The position numbers and the translations under genes are program-made. From JBMYQA01 sp049600855 (GTDB lineage Bacteria; Bacteroidota; Bacteroidia; Cytophagales; Flammeovirgaceae), in the NCBI GenBank assembly GCA_049600855.1, contig JBMYQA010000108.1:1-17980 (forward strand): DNA of 17,980 bases, written 5' to 3'. Positions 1 to 7,450 of the stretch are shown piece by piece. The notes beneath the pieces are model-generated. The model was not told the origin of the DNA. It saw only the letters and a program-made list of their open reading frames with translations, and ran no database searches. Every line of letters begins with the position of its first letter. Position 1 is the first letter of the stretch.

Positions 1-143
1 CTGGCTATCAAAAAAACACACAATTAGCATATAAAGAGTTGCCGAGTAAATCAGATGTTTTTCAATATCATCATAAAGAAGGAGAAACGGTTACATTTAG
101 TGATTGTTGGATTAAGAAAAGTGTTAAACTGGTAGCGAAATAG
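1..143 (+). CDS. 3' end of an unidentified gene (partial)
   Basis: An open frame runs in from the left edge (first full codon at 3) to a TAG at 141-143, giving 46 C-terminal residues that start GYQKNTQLAYKE and end KKSVKLVAK. Nothing in this short tail identifies a family; it is hydrophilic with one Trp and one Cys. It is probably a real gene end, because the frame is open from the edge and is followed by an inverted repeat and then a non-coding stretch. The chance of a random 46-codon open frame in AT-rich DNA is not negligible, so confidence is moderate. Confidence 0.5.
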   Translation, partial: GYQKNTQLAYKELPSKSDVFQYHHKEGETVTFSDCWIKKSVKLVAK

Positions 144-167
144 GTCTTTATATTTAGGTTGAGATCA

Positions 168-191
168 CTTGATATAAAATAACATATCAAG
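168..191. terminator. 8-bp hairpin downstream of the partial gene
   Basis: CTTGATAT (168-175) and ATATCAAG (184-191) form a perfect 8-bp stem with an 8-nt AT loop, 25 bp after the stop of the partial gene. There is no strong T tract after it on either strand, so it would be a weak intrinsic terminator or only a transcript-end hairpin. Confidence 0.35.
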
Positions 192-233
192 CCTTTCTGC
201 TTCAAAATCAAATCGTTATATAATTTTAACTTT

Positions 234-355
234 ATGAGTAAGTTAATCGTTTCTTAACCTTTGCCAACGATCGTGTAGATGATCTCGCCTACTTACGAAA
301 CTTACCCAAAGAGCTGGATGGCATCCGTAATACTTTAAAAAAGCGGCAAAAGTAA
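234..355 (+). pseudogene. Relic of a CHAT-family protein N-terminus (frameshifted, truncated)
   Basis: ATG at 234 begins MSKLIVS and stops at once (TAA at 255-257). In the frame shifted by one base, the sequence from 251 continues FLTFANDRVDDLAYLRN and so on to ...TLKKRQK, with TAA at 353-355. Restoring one T in the T run at 250-252 gives a single 40-residue reading that starts MSKLIVFLTFANDR. From memory, an opening of hydrophobic strand, then FANDR, then YLRNLP-E, is typical of Bacteroidetes/cyanobacterial CHAT proteins of conflict systems. The CHAT protein at the right end of this window has a recognisable counterpart (PYVVIASSNQVNPKAY...HELTIIKNIL). The rest of the gene (several hundred residues) is missing, so this is a dead remnant beside the MoxR operon. 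The coding character is clear from the sequence; the family call rests on motif recall. Confidence 0.6.
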
Positions 356-428
356 TAGCCACAAAAGGCATATTTTTTAATGTGCCTCATTCTTTTTGAT
401 TAACTGCTTAAATCCCCATGCTTTTCAT

Positions 429-436
429 TATTTTTG
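429..436 (+). promoter_or_regulatory. Candidate Bacteroidetes -7 box for the MoxR operon
   Basis: TATTTTTG matches the Bacteroidetes -7 consensus TAnnTTTG exactly and lies 40 bp upstream of the ATPase start codon. The best TTTG that could serve as a -33 element (395-398) is about 30 bp away, longer than usual, so the match is only partial. Confidence 0.3.
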
Positions 437-476
437 TAAATCACATGTATAACCTATTGACCATTAAGTATAAACC

Positions 477-1409
477 ATGGGAAAATTTTTAGATATCTAC
501 ACAGGAAGAAAAGGACAAACACTACCAGACTTTGAACCCGAAAATCGACTAAATTCTCCAGCGCTTTACCGCCCTTCGAAAGCCCTCAAAAGCGCCGTAA
601 ATATCGCCATCCGATTAGGGAAACCGTTGCTCATCACAGGAGAACCTGGAACGGGCAAAACCCAATTGGCTTACAATATTGCCTACAGCTTTGATTTGGG
701 TAAACCTTTAGTATTCAACACCCGAACTTCTTCCATTGCAGGCGATTTGTTTTATAAATACGATGCATTAAAGCATTTACAATACGTGCATGCAAAGCAA
801 AATACAGTATTAACCGATGAAGAGGTGGAAGACAAATTCATCGCTTATCAAGCATTAGGACAGGCGATTCGCAGCCAGCAACGCGCTGTGGTGTTAATTG
901 ATGAGATTGATAAGGCTCCACGAGATTTGCCCAACGACATCTTAAATGTATTGGAAGAAATGACTTTTGATGTGCCAGAAGTCAATAAGAAATACGCGGC
1001 TCCACTTGCTAAACGACCCATCATTGTTATGACAAGCAACTCGGAGAAAAACCTACCTGATGCTTTTTTGAGAAGGTGTGTGTATTACCACATCAATTTC
1101 CCCAATGAAGAAGAGCTCCTAAATATCTTGTCTAGGAAGCTTGCCAGTACGGTACTCACCGATGCCGATTTGAAGAAATATGTACTTCCACATTTCCTAG
1201 ATATCCGTAAAACCTTGAAGCGAAAAAAACCAAGCGTCTCTGAGTTATTACATTGGGTTACTTTGTTGGAACAAATGGAGTTCCCGGTGCGTAAATTAGT
1301 AGACCGAGGGACACTTTCTACGGAAGAAAAAGACCAACTACAAATGACTTATGCGGTACTTGCCAAAAACGAAGATGATGTGAAAATCATCCACCAATTT
1401 TTAAGGTAA
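477..1409 (+). CDS. MoxR-type AAA+ ATPase of a vWA/FGE-linked system
   Basis: A 310-residue AAA+ ATPase of the MoxR/RavA class, probably cytosolic. These ATPases act as hexameric remodelling machines together with vWA-domain partners. Visible motifs: Walker A GEPGTGKT (55-62), Walker B VVLIDEID (138-145), a sensor-1 region IIVMTSNSEKNLPDAF (182-197), and arginines at 199-200 in the arginine-finger position. The insert between Walker A and B (about 90-130) is typical of the class. The C-terminal part (215-310) is helical, as expected of the lid. The ATG at 477 is the first in frame and leaves room for a promoter. The next gene starts 43 bp downstream on the same strand and encodes a CoxE/vWA-like protein, the classic MoxR partner, so the two are almost certainly one operon. 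The ATPase motifs are intact. The substrate is unknown; a role in a conflict or envelope-sensing system is inferred from context. Confidence 0.93.
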   Translation: MGKFLDIYTGRKGQTLPDFEPENRLNSPALYRPSKALKSAVNIAIRLGKPLLITGEPGTGKTQLAYNIAYSFDLGKPLVFNTRTSSIAGDLFYKYDALKHLQYVHAKQNTVLTDEEVEDKFIAYQALGQAIRSQQRAVVLIDEIDKAPRDLPNDILNVLEEMTFDVPEVNKKYAAPLAKRPIIVMTSNSEKNLPDAFLRRCVYYHINFPNEEELLNILSRKLASTVLTDADLKKYVLPHFLDIRKTLKRKKPSVSELLHWVTLLEQMEFPVRKLVDRGTLSTEEKDQLQMTYAVLAKNEDDVKIIHQFLR

Positions 1410-1452
1410 AGTATGCCGAATCGACCCACACCACTTTAAACGAACTAAAAAG

Positions 1453-4400
1453 ATGGCTAAAACTGAGCACAACTTTCGCCTACAATACGAATATTTACCA
1501 CTCAAAGAACTGCTAGAGAAGCTCAAAAATCATGGGTTTCAGCTAGGAGTAGATACCATGTTGGACATTCGGGCGGTGCTAAAAACCTTTGATGAGGATA
1601 CCAGTCGTGAAGAAATTAAAATGACTTTGTGTCCGCTCTTAGCAACTACACCTACCGAGCAAGAACTCTTTTACAAACTCTTCGATGAGTGTTTTGCCAA
1701 TTACAATCGGGTAAAGGCGATTCGGCGTTACAAAACCATTGAAGAAGAAATTGATGATTTAGAACGCGAACTAAATCCACCCAAACCATCGTTTAAGCAG
1801 CGTTTTCGCAAGAGTATGAAGATGCAGTTTGCCGCAGCTTCGATGGTGCTCGTGTTACTATCTGGCATTGGGTTTTGGTGGTTTCAAGACTACTTTATGC
1901 CCCAAACGCAATTCAGCGAGTTGAAAATTGAAGAACCCGTTTTGGAAGAAGGGGTGAACGCATCGAAACCTAAAACCGAGAAAACTCCTGAAGAATTAGA
2001 GCTAGAGCGAAGGGAGGCAGAAGAGAAAAAACAAAAGGAGATGCGGCAGAAGCAAATTGATAAGTTGCTAAAAGAGGTGAAGGAAAAACGGAAAAAGCGG
2101 GCAGAAAAAGAGGCCAACGAACGAGAAAAGTATAAAAAGAAGACACCCGCTTATTTGCTTGATTTTCCCAACGTACAGCGCGAAGTCGGCATGAAAAAGC
2201 AAAGCTTGAAGCTGGAGCAAGACATTATTGATGAATTAGCCAAGCAAGAGTATCACTATCAGGAAATTGAGGTGCCTGATATTGCCGATTTGAGGTTTAC
2301 CGTAGATGTGCCCATTTGGTTTAAACGAGCCGATTTGGTGAAGTGGTGGTTAGTAACACTCATCGCCCTAGCCTTTGTAGTCAATGAAGTGTATCAATTT
2401 GCGCGTAAGCGACTCGCCATCAAGCAATCTTCTCAAGAAGCAGAAGGCATTGCTTGGGATATGAACCTAGATGCTTACCATCAAGTGCAATATCCTGATG
2501 ATCTGCATCATGTGGCAGATGATATTCGCATGGAAAAAACGGGAGCTTTGCCGCAACTCAACGTGAATCAAACCGTAAAAGCAACGGCTAAAATGGGTGG
2601 AATGCTTCAAGTGATTTATGAAGAAAGCGTTCAACCTTCAAAATACTTGGTGTTAATCGATCAGAATTCCCGCAAAAATCAGCAATCGGTATTGTTTGAA
2701 TTCATGAGTACGATTTTGGTGAAGCACGATATTTACGTGAATCGCTATTACTTCAACCGCACGCCACAAGTGGTTTGGAGCGAAACATCGCACGAACAGG
2801 CTGATCTCAATTACCTCTTAACGCATTACGCAGACCATCACCTGATTTTATTCAGTACGGGTGAAGGACTATTGAATAAAGGAGGAACAAAGTTTAACGC
2901 ATGGGTAGAGTTATTGTATAATTGGGAACAGCGCACCTTGTTTACTCCAAAAGAAGCAGTGCTTTGGGGAAAGGCAGAGAAAACCTTAAGCCAGTTATTT
3001 ACACTGCTGCCCGCAACAGTAGAAGGAATGGCTAATTTGGCCGAGCGCACTGAAGTGATTGATGCCACTGAATTAGCCAATTGGAAGGGCGGTAAAAAAT
3101 CGGATATCATCAATTTAGATGATGCTCCAATTGTAGTCGTGGAAAATCTCAAGTATTATTTGCGAAGGTTAGATTTTGACGAAACAGCTGAAAATCAAGC
3201 GGATGTGCTGACTTGGTTGGCTGCCTGTTGCATTTATCCAGATTTATATTGGGATTTGACTTTATTGATTGGTAAAGTATTATCGGTTGATAACCCCGAT
3301 TTATTAAATACCGATAACTTGACCAAACTCACCAATTTGAGGTGGTTCCAGGAAGGAAAAGTTCCAGAGGAAATTCGGGAGTTATTGATTTTTGATGAAG
3401 AGCTACTTTCAGTGAGTCAGCGTAAACGCGTTGCTGCTGCAATTGCGGAAGAAATTAAAAAAGGTTTAGCAAGAGGTGCTTCTGAGGCGACTATTCAGCG
3501 GGAAAATATGCACTTGCTTACCTTAGAATTGTTGCAAACAGAAGATCAGGCAACCCAAAAAACGTTAATCAAGCAGTTGAGGAAAAATTATCACCATGCA
3601 CAGCAAAAAAATACCTTGGTGTATCATTTCCTAAAAGAACATGCAGGAACAACATTAGATAAATTTATTCCTGAAAAAGCGCGGCAGTTCTTTTTCAATG
3701 ATCGTTATACCTTTACAGGGGTAAATTGGAAATTACGCGCAGCTTGCTTTGCCTTACTTTTTTGTTTACCGTTTTTTATTCAACAACCTAAATTGGTCTG
3801 CGAAAATCCAATTACCTACAATGAGGTCAATTATTGCTTGGAAAGTGAAGAAGACAGTGCCCGATTTATTTTAGCCACTGCATTGGCCGATTACGATGTG
3901 CAGTCTAGCAAAAGACCAAATCGCAGACTCGTTCAGAAAGCGATCCAATTAAAGAGTGAATTTGAATACAGCAAAGTTGGTTTGGATTATAACTTGGCCG
4001 TTTCTCATTTCAAAGCGCAGAAGTACCACGATGTGATCTTCATTTGTGGAGAACTCTTGAAGTTAAATATGGATACGCGTTTGAGAGAGGATGTATATCA
4101 GCTATTGGCGATTTCCTATGCGGCTATTGGCGATGTGGATGGCGCTTTTTATAACTTCAAACGACTTTCTTCGGTACTTTCTCCACTAGTTTATCAGCGT
4201 TTTTCTCAGATGATTGGGGAAGAAGTGGCTAAAAGTAGCATTACCAAAGTTGATGGAGGCAGATTTACGATGGGATCTGAAGATGGCATTTACGATGAAC
4301 GTCCGCACCAAGTGAACGTGAACCCATTTTACATGGGAACATATGAAGTAACCAATGAAGAATATTGCTATTTCTTAAATCGTTCTGGCATCGGAAGTAT

Positions 4401-5004
4401 TGATAGCGAAGAAGCGAAAAGCTGGATTCAAGTGGCTGATGAGGATAATGAATCGCGCATTCATTTTACAGGAAATGCATTTTCGGTAGAGCCAGGATAT
4501 GAAAAACATCCTGTTACTTATGTGAATTGGGATGGCGCTATGGCGTATTGCCGTTGGGTAGGTGGACGTTTGCCCACAGAGGCTGAATGGGAATATGCAG
4601 CGAGAGGGGGTAAGTTTGAGCAAGGCTACCTCTTTAGTGGAAGTGATGAAGCGGGACATGTGGCTTGGCACAAATCCAATAGTGATAAACAGTTACAAGC
4701 TGTAGGACAAAAGTATCCAAATGAGTTGGGGATTTATGACCTGAGTGGCAATGCTTGGGAATGGTGCTCCGATTGGTATGATGATAAATACTACTGGACA
4801 GAGGAACTCGTTTCGAATCCAACAGGGCCGAGGTGGGGCAAGAAAAAAGTAGTACGAGGTGGGGCTTACAAGTACAAAGACAAGTATCAAAAAGTGTACA
4901 AGCGTTACCAAAACTTCCCAAATAGTCAATTCCCTGTATATGGCTTCCGAGTGGTTTATGACCAACAAGCCATTGAAAATTCAAGCTTATTGAGTTTGAA
5001 TTAA
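1453..5004 (+). CDS. Membrane CoxE/vWA-like–TPR–FGE (SUMF1-like) fusion protein
   Basis: An 1183-residue partner of the MoxR ATPase. Order of parts: a helical N-terminal region (about 14-85) resembling the N-terminus of CoxE-type vWA proteins; membrane segment 1 (125-144); a Lys/Glu-rich coiled coil (175-230); membrane segment 2 (297-313); a vWA-like alpha/beta domain (395-535) starting YLVLIDQNSRKNQ; a helical region (560-750); membrane segment 3 (761-776); TPR-like helices (840-915); and an FGE-sulfatase/SUMF1 domain (930-1170). The FGE domain shows GGRFTMGSE, HPVTYVNWDGAMAYCRW, RLPTEAEWEYAARGG, GNAWEW and GFRVVYD. Basic residues before segment 1 (KQRFRKSMK) and after segment 2 (RKRLAIK) put the N-terminus and the vWA part in the cytoplasm, with the coiled coil and the TPR/FGE end outside. 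The FGE catalytic cysteines are absent (Tyr1141 and Gln1146 instead), so this domain probably binds rather than oxidises. The MIDAS motif is also not canonical. The domain calls are confident; the sensing role is inference. Confidence 0.88.
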   Translation: MAKTEHNFRLQYEYLPLKELLEKLKNHGFQLGVDTMLDIRAVLKTFDEDTSREEIKMTLCPLLATTPTEQELFYKLFDECFANYNRVKAIRRYKTIEEEIDDLERELNPPKPSFKQRFRKSMKMQFAAASMVLVLLSGIGFWWFQDYFMPQTQFSELKIEEPVLEEGVNASKPKTEKTPEELELERREAEEKKQKEMRQKQIDKLLKEVKEKRKKRAEKEANEREKYKKKTPAYLLDFPNVQREVGMKKQSLKLEQDIIDELAKQEYHYQEIEVPDIADLRFTVDVPIWFKRADLVKWWLVTLIALAFVVNEVYQFARKRLAIKQSSQEAEGIAWDMNLDAYHQVQYPDDLHHVADDIRMEKTGALPQLNVNQTVKATAKMGGMLQVIYEESVQPSKYLVLIDQNSRKNQQSVLFEFMSTILVKHDIYVNRYYFNRTPQVVWSETSHEQADLNYLLTHYADHHLILFSTGEGLLNKGGTKFNAWVELLYNWEQRTLFTPKEAVLWGKAEKTLSQLFTLLPATVEGMANLAERTEVIDATELANWKGGKKSDIINLDDAPIVVVENLKYYLRRLDFDETAENQADVLTWLAACCIYPDLYWDLTLLIGKVLSVDNPDLLNTDNLTKLTNLRWFQEGKVPEEIRELLIFDEELLSVSQRKRVAAAIAEEIKKGLARGASEATIQRENMHLLTLELLQTEDQATQKTLIKQLRKNYHHAQQKNTLVYHFLKEHAGTTLDKFIPEKARQFFFNDRYTFTGVNWKLRAACFALLFCLPFFIQQPKLVCENPITYNEVNYCLESEEDSARFILATALADYDVQSSKRPNRRLVQKAIQLKSEFEYSKVGLDYNLAVSHFKAQKYHDVIFICGELLKLNMDTRLREDVYQLLAISYAAIGDVDGAFYNFKRLSSVLSPLVYQRFSQMIGEEVAKSSITKVDGGRFTMGSEDGIYDERPHQVNVNPFYMGTYEVTNEEYCYFLNRSGIGSIDSEEAKSWIQVADEDNESRIHFTGNAFSVEPGYEKHPVTYVNWDGAMAYCRWVGGRLPTEAEWEYAARGGKFEQGYLFSGSDEAGHVAWHKSNSDKQLQAVGQKYPNELGIYDLSGNAWEWCSDWYDDKYYWTEELVSNPTGPRWGKKKVVRGGAYKYKDKYQKVYKRYQNFPNSQFPVYGFRVVYDQQAIENSSLLSLN

Positions 5005-5012
5005 GTGGATAA

Positions 5013-5049
5013 AAGTTTCCCCCATCAACTTGATGGGGGAAGCAAACTT
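5013..5049. terminator. Bidirectional terminator between convergent genes
   Basis: CCCCCATCA (5019-5027) and TGATGGGGG (5031-5039) form a near-perfect GC-rich stem with a 3-nt loop. It is extended by AAGTTT (5013-5018) facing AAACTT (5044-5049). It sits between the stop at 5004 and the opposing gene's stop at 5048-5050, so it can serve both. T runs are short on both strands. Confidence 0.7.
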
Positions 5050-5800
5050 AAAACTCTAACACCTCGCCATCAGCAGGAATGAATAAGCGATTTTCTTGAA
5101 TGTTCGCATCGTTAGCCGTTGCTCTTAGTTGTTCTCTAGTAACAGGGCAATGATCCAAAGATTCCATGTGAATTGCTACAACTTTAGCCTTAGGAGCTGC
5201 TTGCGCAGTGATGATGGTCTGATCTGCATCCATTATAATGGGGGCAGAGCCTTGAATGTGTGCCCCGCCTGAATGGGTAATGATCACATCGGGTTGGTAT
5301 TTTTCGATGGCGTCTGAAACTTCTTCACACCATACACTATCACCAATCCAATACAAGGTAGGTTCGCCTGCTGCTTGAAATACAAAGCCAGAAACGTTGC
5401 CCATCATCTTCAAAATTTCTTCACGCTGTCCATGCTTACCTCCAGTGCGATTGAGCTTGATGCCATTCCAATCTAATTGATCTTCAATGGTAGTGACATG
5501 CGTAAAGCCTGCTTCAGTGCGGTGTGTCGCATCACCTGGCTGCCCAAAAATAGGCAGGTCTTTGGCAATCAATTCAGTCGCAGCTCCATCAAAATGATCA
5601 GGGTGATTATGACTGACGAGCACGCATTCTATATCGTTTAAAATCTCATCAGTAGAAATGGGCAAATTGACGGTAGGGTTGCGCTCAATCCCAGCAAATG
5701 AATCAAAAGCACCTTTCTGAGAAAGCATGGGATCAGCCAAAATGGTATGGCCTCCATATTGAATTTTCAAAGTCGCGTTACGGATTAATTGGATTTTCAT
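5048..5800 (-). CDS. Metallo-beta-lactamase-fold metal-dependent hydrolase
   Basis: A 250-residue, single-domain MBL-fold hydrolase of the UlaG/YtnP-like group, cytosolic, with no signal peptide. The metal-binding motif is SHNHPDH (63-69) in LVSHNHPDHFDG. Further probable metal ligands are Asp154 in YWIGDS and the His211 region (VVAIHMES); His123 in GGKHG is also conserved-looking. The start MKIQLIRNATLKIQYGGHTI with LADP at 21-24 is typical of this group, supporting the ATG at 5798-5800. The length is normal for the family. It is transcribed alone, convergent with the MoxR operon across a terminator, and divergent from hisF with a MITE-like element between them. The substrate cannot be told from sequence; family members include lactonases and phosphoesterases. 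Confidence 0.88.
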   Translation of the reverse strand: MKIQLIRNATLKIQYGGHTILADPMLSQKGAFDSFAGIERNPTVNLPISTDEILNDIECVLVSHNHPDHFDGAATELIAKDLPIFGQPGDATHRTEAGFTHVTTIEDQLDWNGIKLNRTGGKHGQREEILKMMGNVSGFVFQAAGEPTLYWIGDSVWCEEVSDAIEKYQPDVIITHSGGAHIQGSAPIIMDADQTIITAQAAPKAKVVAIHMESLDHCPVTREQLRATANDANIQENRLFIPADGEVLEF

Positions 5801-5843
5801 CGTTTTAACTTAAAATATGATTGGATGAAGCATTCGCTTGAGT

Positions 5844-6050
5844 TGAACTTGTCTAACATTAATTTATTTCGGTTAGGGTAGCCCCGTTCCAAAAGGTTAA
5901 GAAACCCTCACTCTTCGTTGCAGAAGGTCTGCCCCGTTTTTCTTGAAAGAGCGCTGCTATTCCTACGAAAAAGCGTCCTGGCGAGGAACCGCTTAACTGA
6001 GTGCTTCTTAACTCTTTTTCACTCGAAAAAACTAATGTTAGACAAGTTCA
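5844..6050. mobile_element. MITE-like element with 18-bp terminal inverted repeats
   Basis: TGAACTTGTCTAACATTA (5844-5861) is repeated in perfect inverted orientation at 6033-6050, bounding 207 bp. Similarity continues inward for several bases (TTTATTTCG against TTTTTTCG). The interior has no open frame of note but contains a second inverted pair, GTTAAGAA...ACTC around 5897-5913 facing GAGTGCTTCTTAAC at 6000-6013, so the whole unit can fold. It looks richer in GC than its surroundings. No target-site duplication is obvious. The same end sequence reappears at 13195. It fills almost all of the 287-bp gap between the MBL hydrolase and hisF. No transposase is present, so a non-autonomous element is the best reading; a large regulatory palindrome is the alternative. 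Confidence 0.6.
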
Positions 6051-6087
6051 TTTTAAGAAATACAACAAGCAAAAACTCAAATAGATT

Positions 6088-6843
6088 ATGTTGACAAAAC
6101 GCATCATTCCCTGCTTAGATATCAAAGATGGTCGAACGGTAAAGGGAATTAATTTTGAGCAAATTCGCGATGCAGGTGATCCTGTAGAATTAGGCGCGTT
6201 ATATGCACAAGAAGGAGCCGATGAACTGGTGTTTTTAGATATTACAGCTACCCAAGAGCGCAGAAAAACCTTGGTGGAGTTGGTAAAAGACATTGCAGCT
6301 CATTTGAATATCCCATTTACCGTTGGCGGAGGTATTAAATCCATTCAGGATGCGGAAGCATTATTAAATGCTGGTGCCGATAAGGTGTCTATTAATTCTT
6401 CCGCAGTGAGAAACCCTCAGTTAGTTTCTGATCTCGCACAAGCTTTTGGAAAACAGTTTGTGGTAGTGGCGATAGATGCTAAAGAGACGAATCACGAATG
6501 GGAAGTATACGTGAGTGGGGGCAAAGTGCCTACGGGAAAAGAGCTTTTTTCTTGGGCAAATGAAGTGACGGATCGAGGTGCTGGTGAAATTTTGTTTACT
6601 TCCATGAATCACGATGGAACAAAGCGTGGATTTGCCGTTGAAGCGCTCAATCAGATGTCAACCGCATTGCCGATTCCCGTGATTGCATCGGGAGGTGCAG
6701 GAAATATGGCGCATTTTGTGGATGTTTTCGAAAATGGTCAGGCCGATGCTGCTTTGGCGGCAAGTATTTTTCACTTTAAGGAAATTGGAATTCCCCAACT
6801 CAAAAGCTATTTGAAGTCGGAAGGCATTTCAATGCGGATTTAA
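6088..6843 (+). CDS. hisF: Imidazole glycerol phosphate synthase, cyclase subunit HisF
   Basis: A 251-residue TIM barrel that, with the HisH glutaminase, turns PRFAR plus ammonia into imidazole glycerol phosphate and AICAR in histidine biosynthesis. The start MLTKRIIPCLDIKDGR carries catalytic Asp11; catalytic Asp130 lies in VVVAID. Phosphate-binding loops are visible as VGGGI (79-83) and ASGGAG (200-205). The length is that of the family. The start is fixed by the conserved N-terminus. hisH and the other his genes are not in the window. The gene lies just after a MITE-like element and 182 bp before hisE, so the pathway seems to be split in this genome. Function is certain from the motifs. 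Confidence 0.97.
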   Translation: MLTKRIIPCLDIKDGRTVKGINFEQIRDAGDPVELGALYAQEGADELVFLDITATQERRKTLVELVKDIAAHLNIPFTVGGGIKSIQDAEALLNAGADKVSINSSAVRNPQLVSDLAQAFGKQFVVVAIDAKETNHEWEVYVSGGKVPTGKELFSWANEVTDRGAGEILFTSMNHDGTKRGFAVEALNQMSTALPIPVIASGGAGNMAHFVDVFENGQADAALAASIFHFKEIGIPQLKSYLKSEGISMRI

Positions 6844-6872
6844 CAAATTTCAACTCGAAGCTGATGAGCACT

Positions 6873-6910
6873 GATTGAAGATGGCAATCGCATTATTCTT
6901 ATCTTCAATC
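6873..6910. other. 10-bp stem hairpin after hisF
   Basis: GATTGAAGAT (6873-6882) pairs perfectly with ATCTTCAATC (6901-6910) across an 18-nt loop that itself contains AAT-CGC-ATT. It starts 30 bp after the hisF stop. There is no T run after it, so it is not a classical terminator; it may protect the hisF transcript end or separate hisF from hisE. A weaker stem follows: GTAGAG at 6926-6931 facing CTCTAC at 6959-6964, with GAGT/ACTC inside. Confidence 0.45.
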
Positions 6911-7025
6911 TTACTCAAGTTATTCGTAGAGTTCGTAAAACGTCCGAGTGCGACTCAGCTCTACAAACGCTAAATAAAGTAAATCTGTATATCTATATTC
7001 TAACTAAGCTTTTAAACAAAACAAA

Positions 7026-7313
7026 ATGTCTGATATCTCATTTCTTACGCAGCTGGAACAAATTATTGAAGACAGAAAAACCAATCCTTCAGAAAAATCT
7101 TACACTTCATCCCTGTTTTTGAAAGGGATTAATAAGATTGCTCAAAAAGTAGGGGAGGAAGCTGTAGAAGTTATTATCGAAGCCAAAGATTTTAACGATG
7201 ATCTTTTTTTGAATGAATCTGCGGATCTATTGTATCATTACCTCATCTTACTTTCTGCAAAAGGTTACCAATTGGAAGATGTGGTGGAGGTGTTAAAAAG
7301 CCGCCATCAGTAA
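7026..7313 (+). CDS. hisE: Phosphoribosyl-ATP pyrophosphatase HisE (stand-alone)
   Basis: A 95-residue protein of the HisE/MazG-like all-alpha fold, which hydrolyses phosphoribosyl-ATP to phosphoribosyl-AMP plus pyrophosphate (histidine pathway, second step). The whole length matches the HisE half of HisIE: SYTSSLFLKGINKIAQKVGE, then EEAVEVIIEAKD, then NESADLLYHYLILL. The metal-binding acidic residues in GEEAVE and ESADLL are intact. Bacteroidetes commonly carry a HisIE fusion after hisF. Here the HisI (PR-AMP cyclohydrolase) half is absent, and the 182 bp upstream is too short to hold it. The ATG at 7026 is supported by the conserved N-terminal helix FLTQLEQIIEDRK. It is probably co-expressed with hisF or run from its own promoter in the gap. 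Confidence 0.95.
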   Translation: MSDISFLTQLEQIIEDRKTNPSEKSYTSSLFLKGINKIAQKVGEEAVEVIIEAKDFNDDLFLNESADLLYHYLILLSAKGYQLEDVVEVLKSRHQ

Positions 7314-7450
7314 ATTGAAAACTGATTTCACAAGTACTTGTTTGAATTGGACTGATATTTGAGAAATAGATTTCAAAGTCGGTATGAACCCAATTAATCA
7401 ATCATCCACAAAGTGAATTACTCATCGCATCAGTTTAGAAGTAAGATAGA

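Noticed and set aside
234..355. The CHAT relic being an intact gene broken only by a sequencing error
   Set aside because: Even with one base restored the frame ends after 40 residues and nothing downstream to 476 continues the CHAT domain, so the gene is truncated as well as shifted.
4240..4962. FGE/lectin-fold domain as the target of a diversity-generating retroelement
   Set aside because: No reverse transcriptase, accessory gene or template/variable repeat pair was seen anywhere in the window.
4634..4984. 116-codon minus-strand open frame (and the 91-codon one at 4693-4968)
   Set aside because: Lies wholly inside the conserved FGE domain of the plus-strand gene; its composition reads like an antisense shadow and no family is recognisable.
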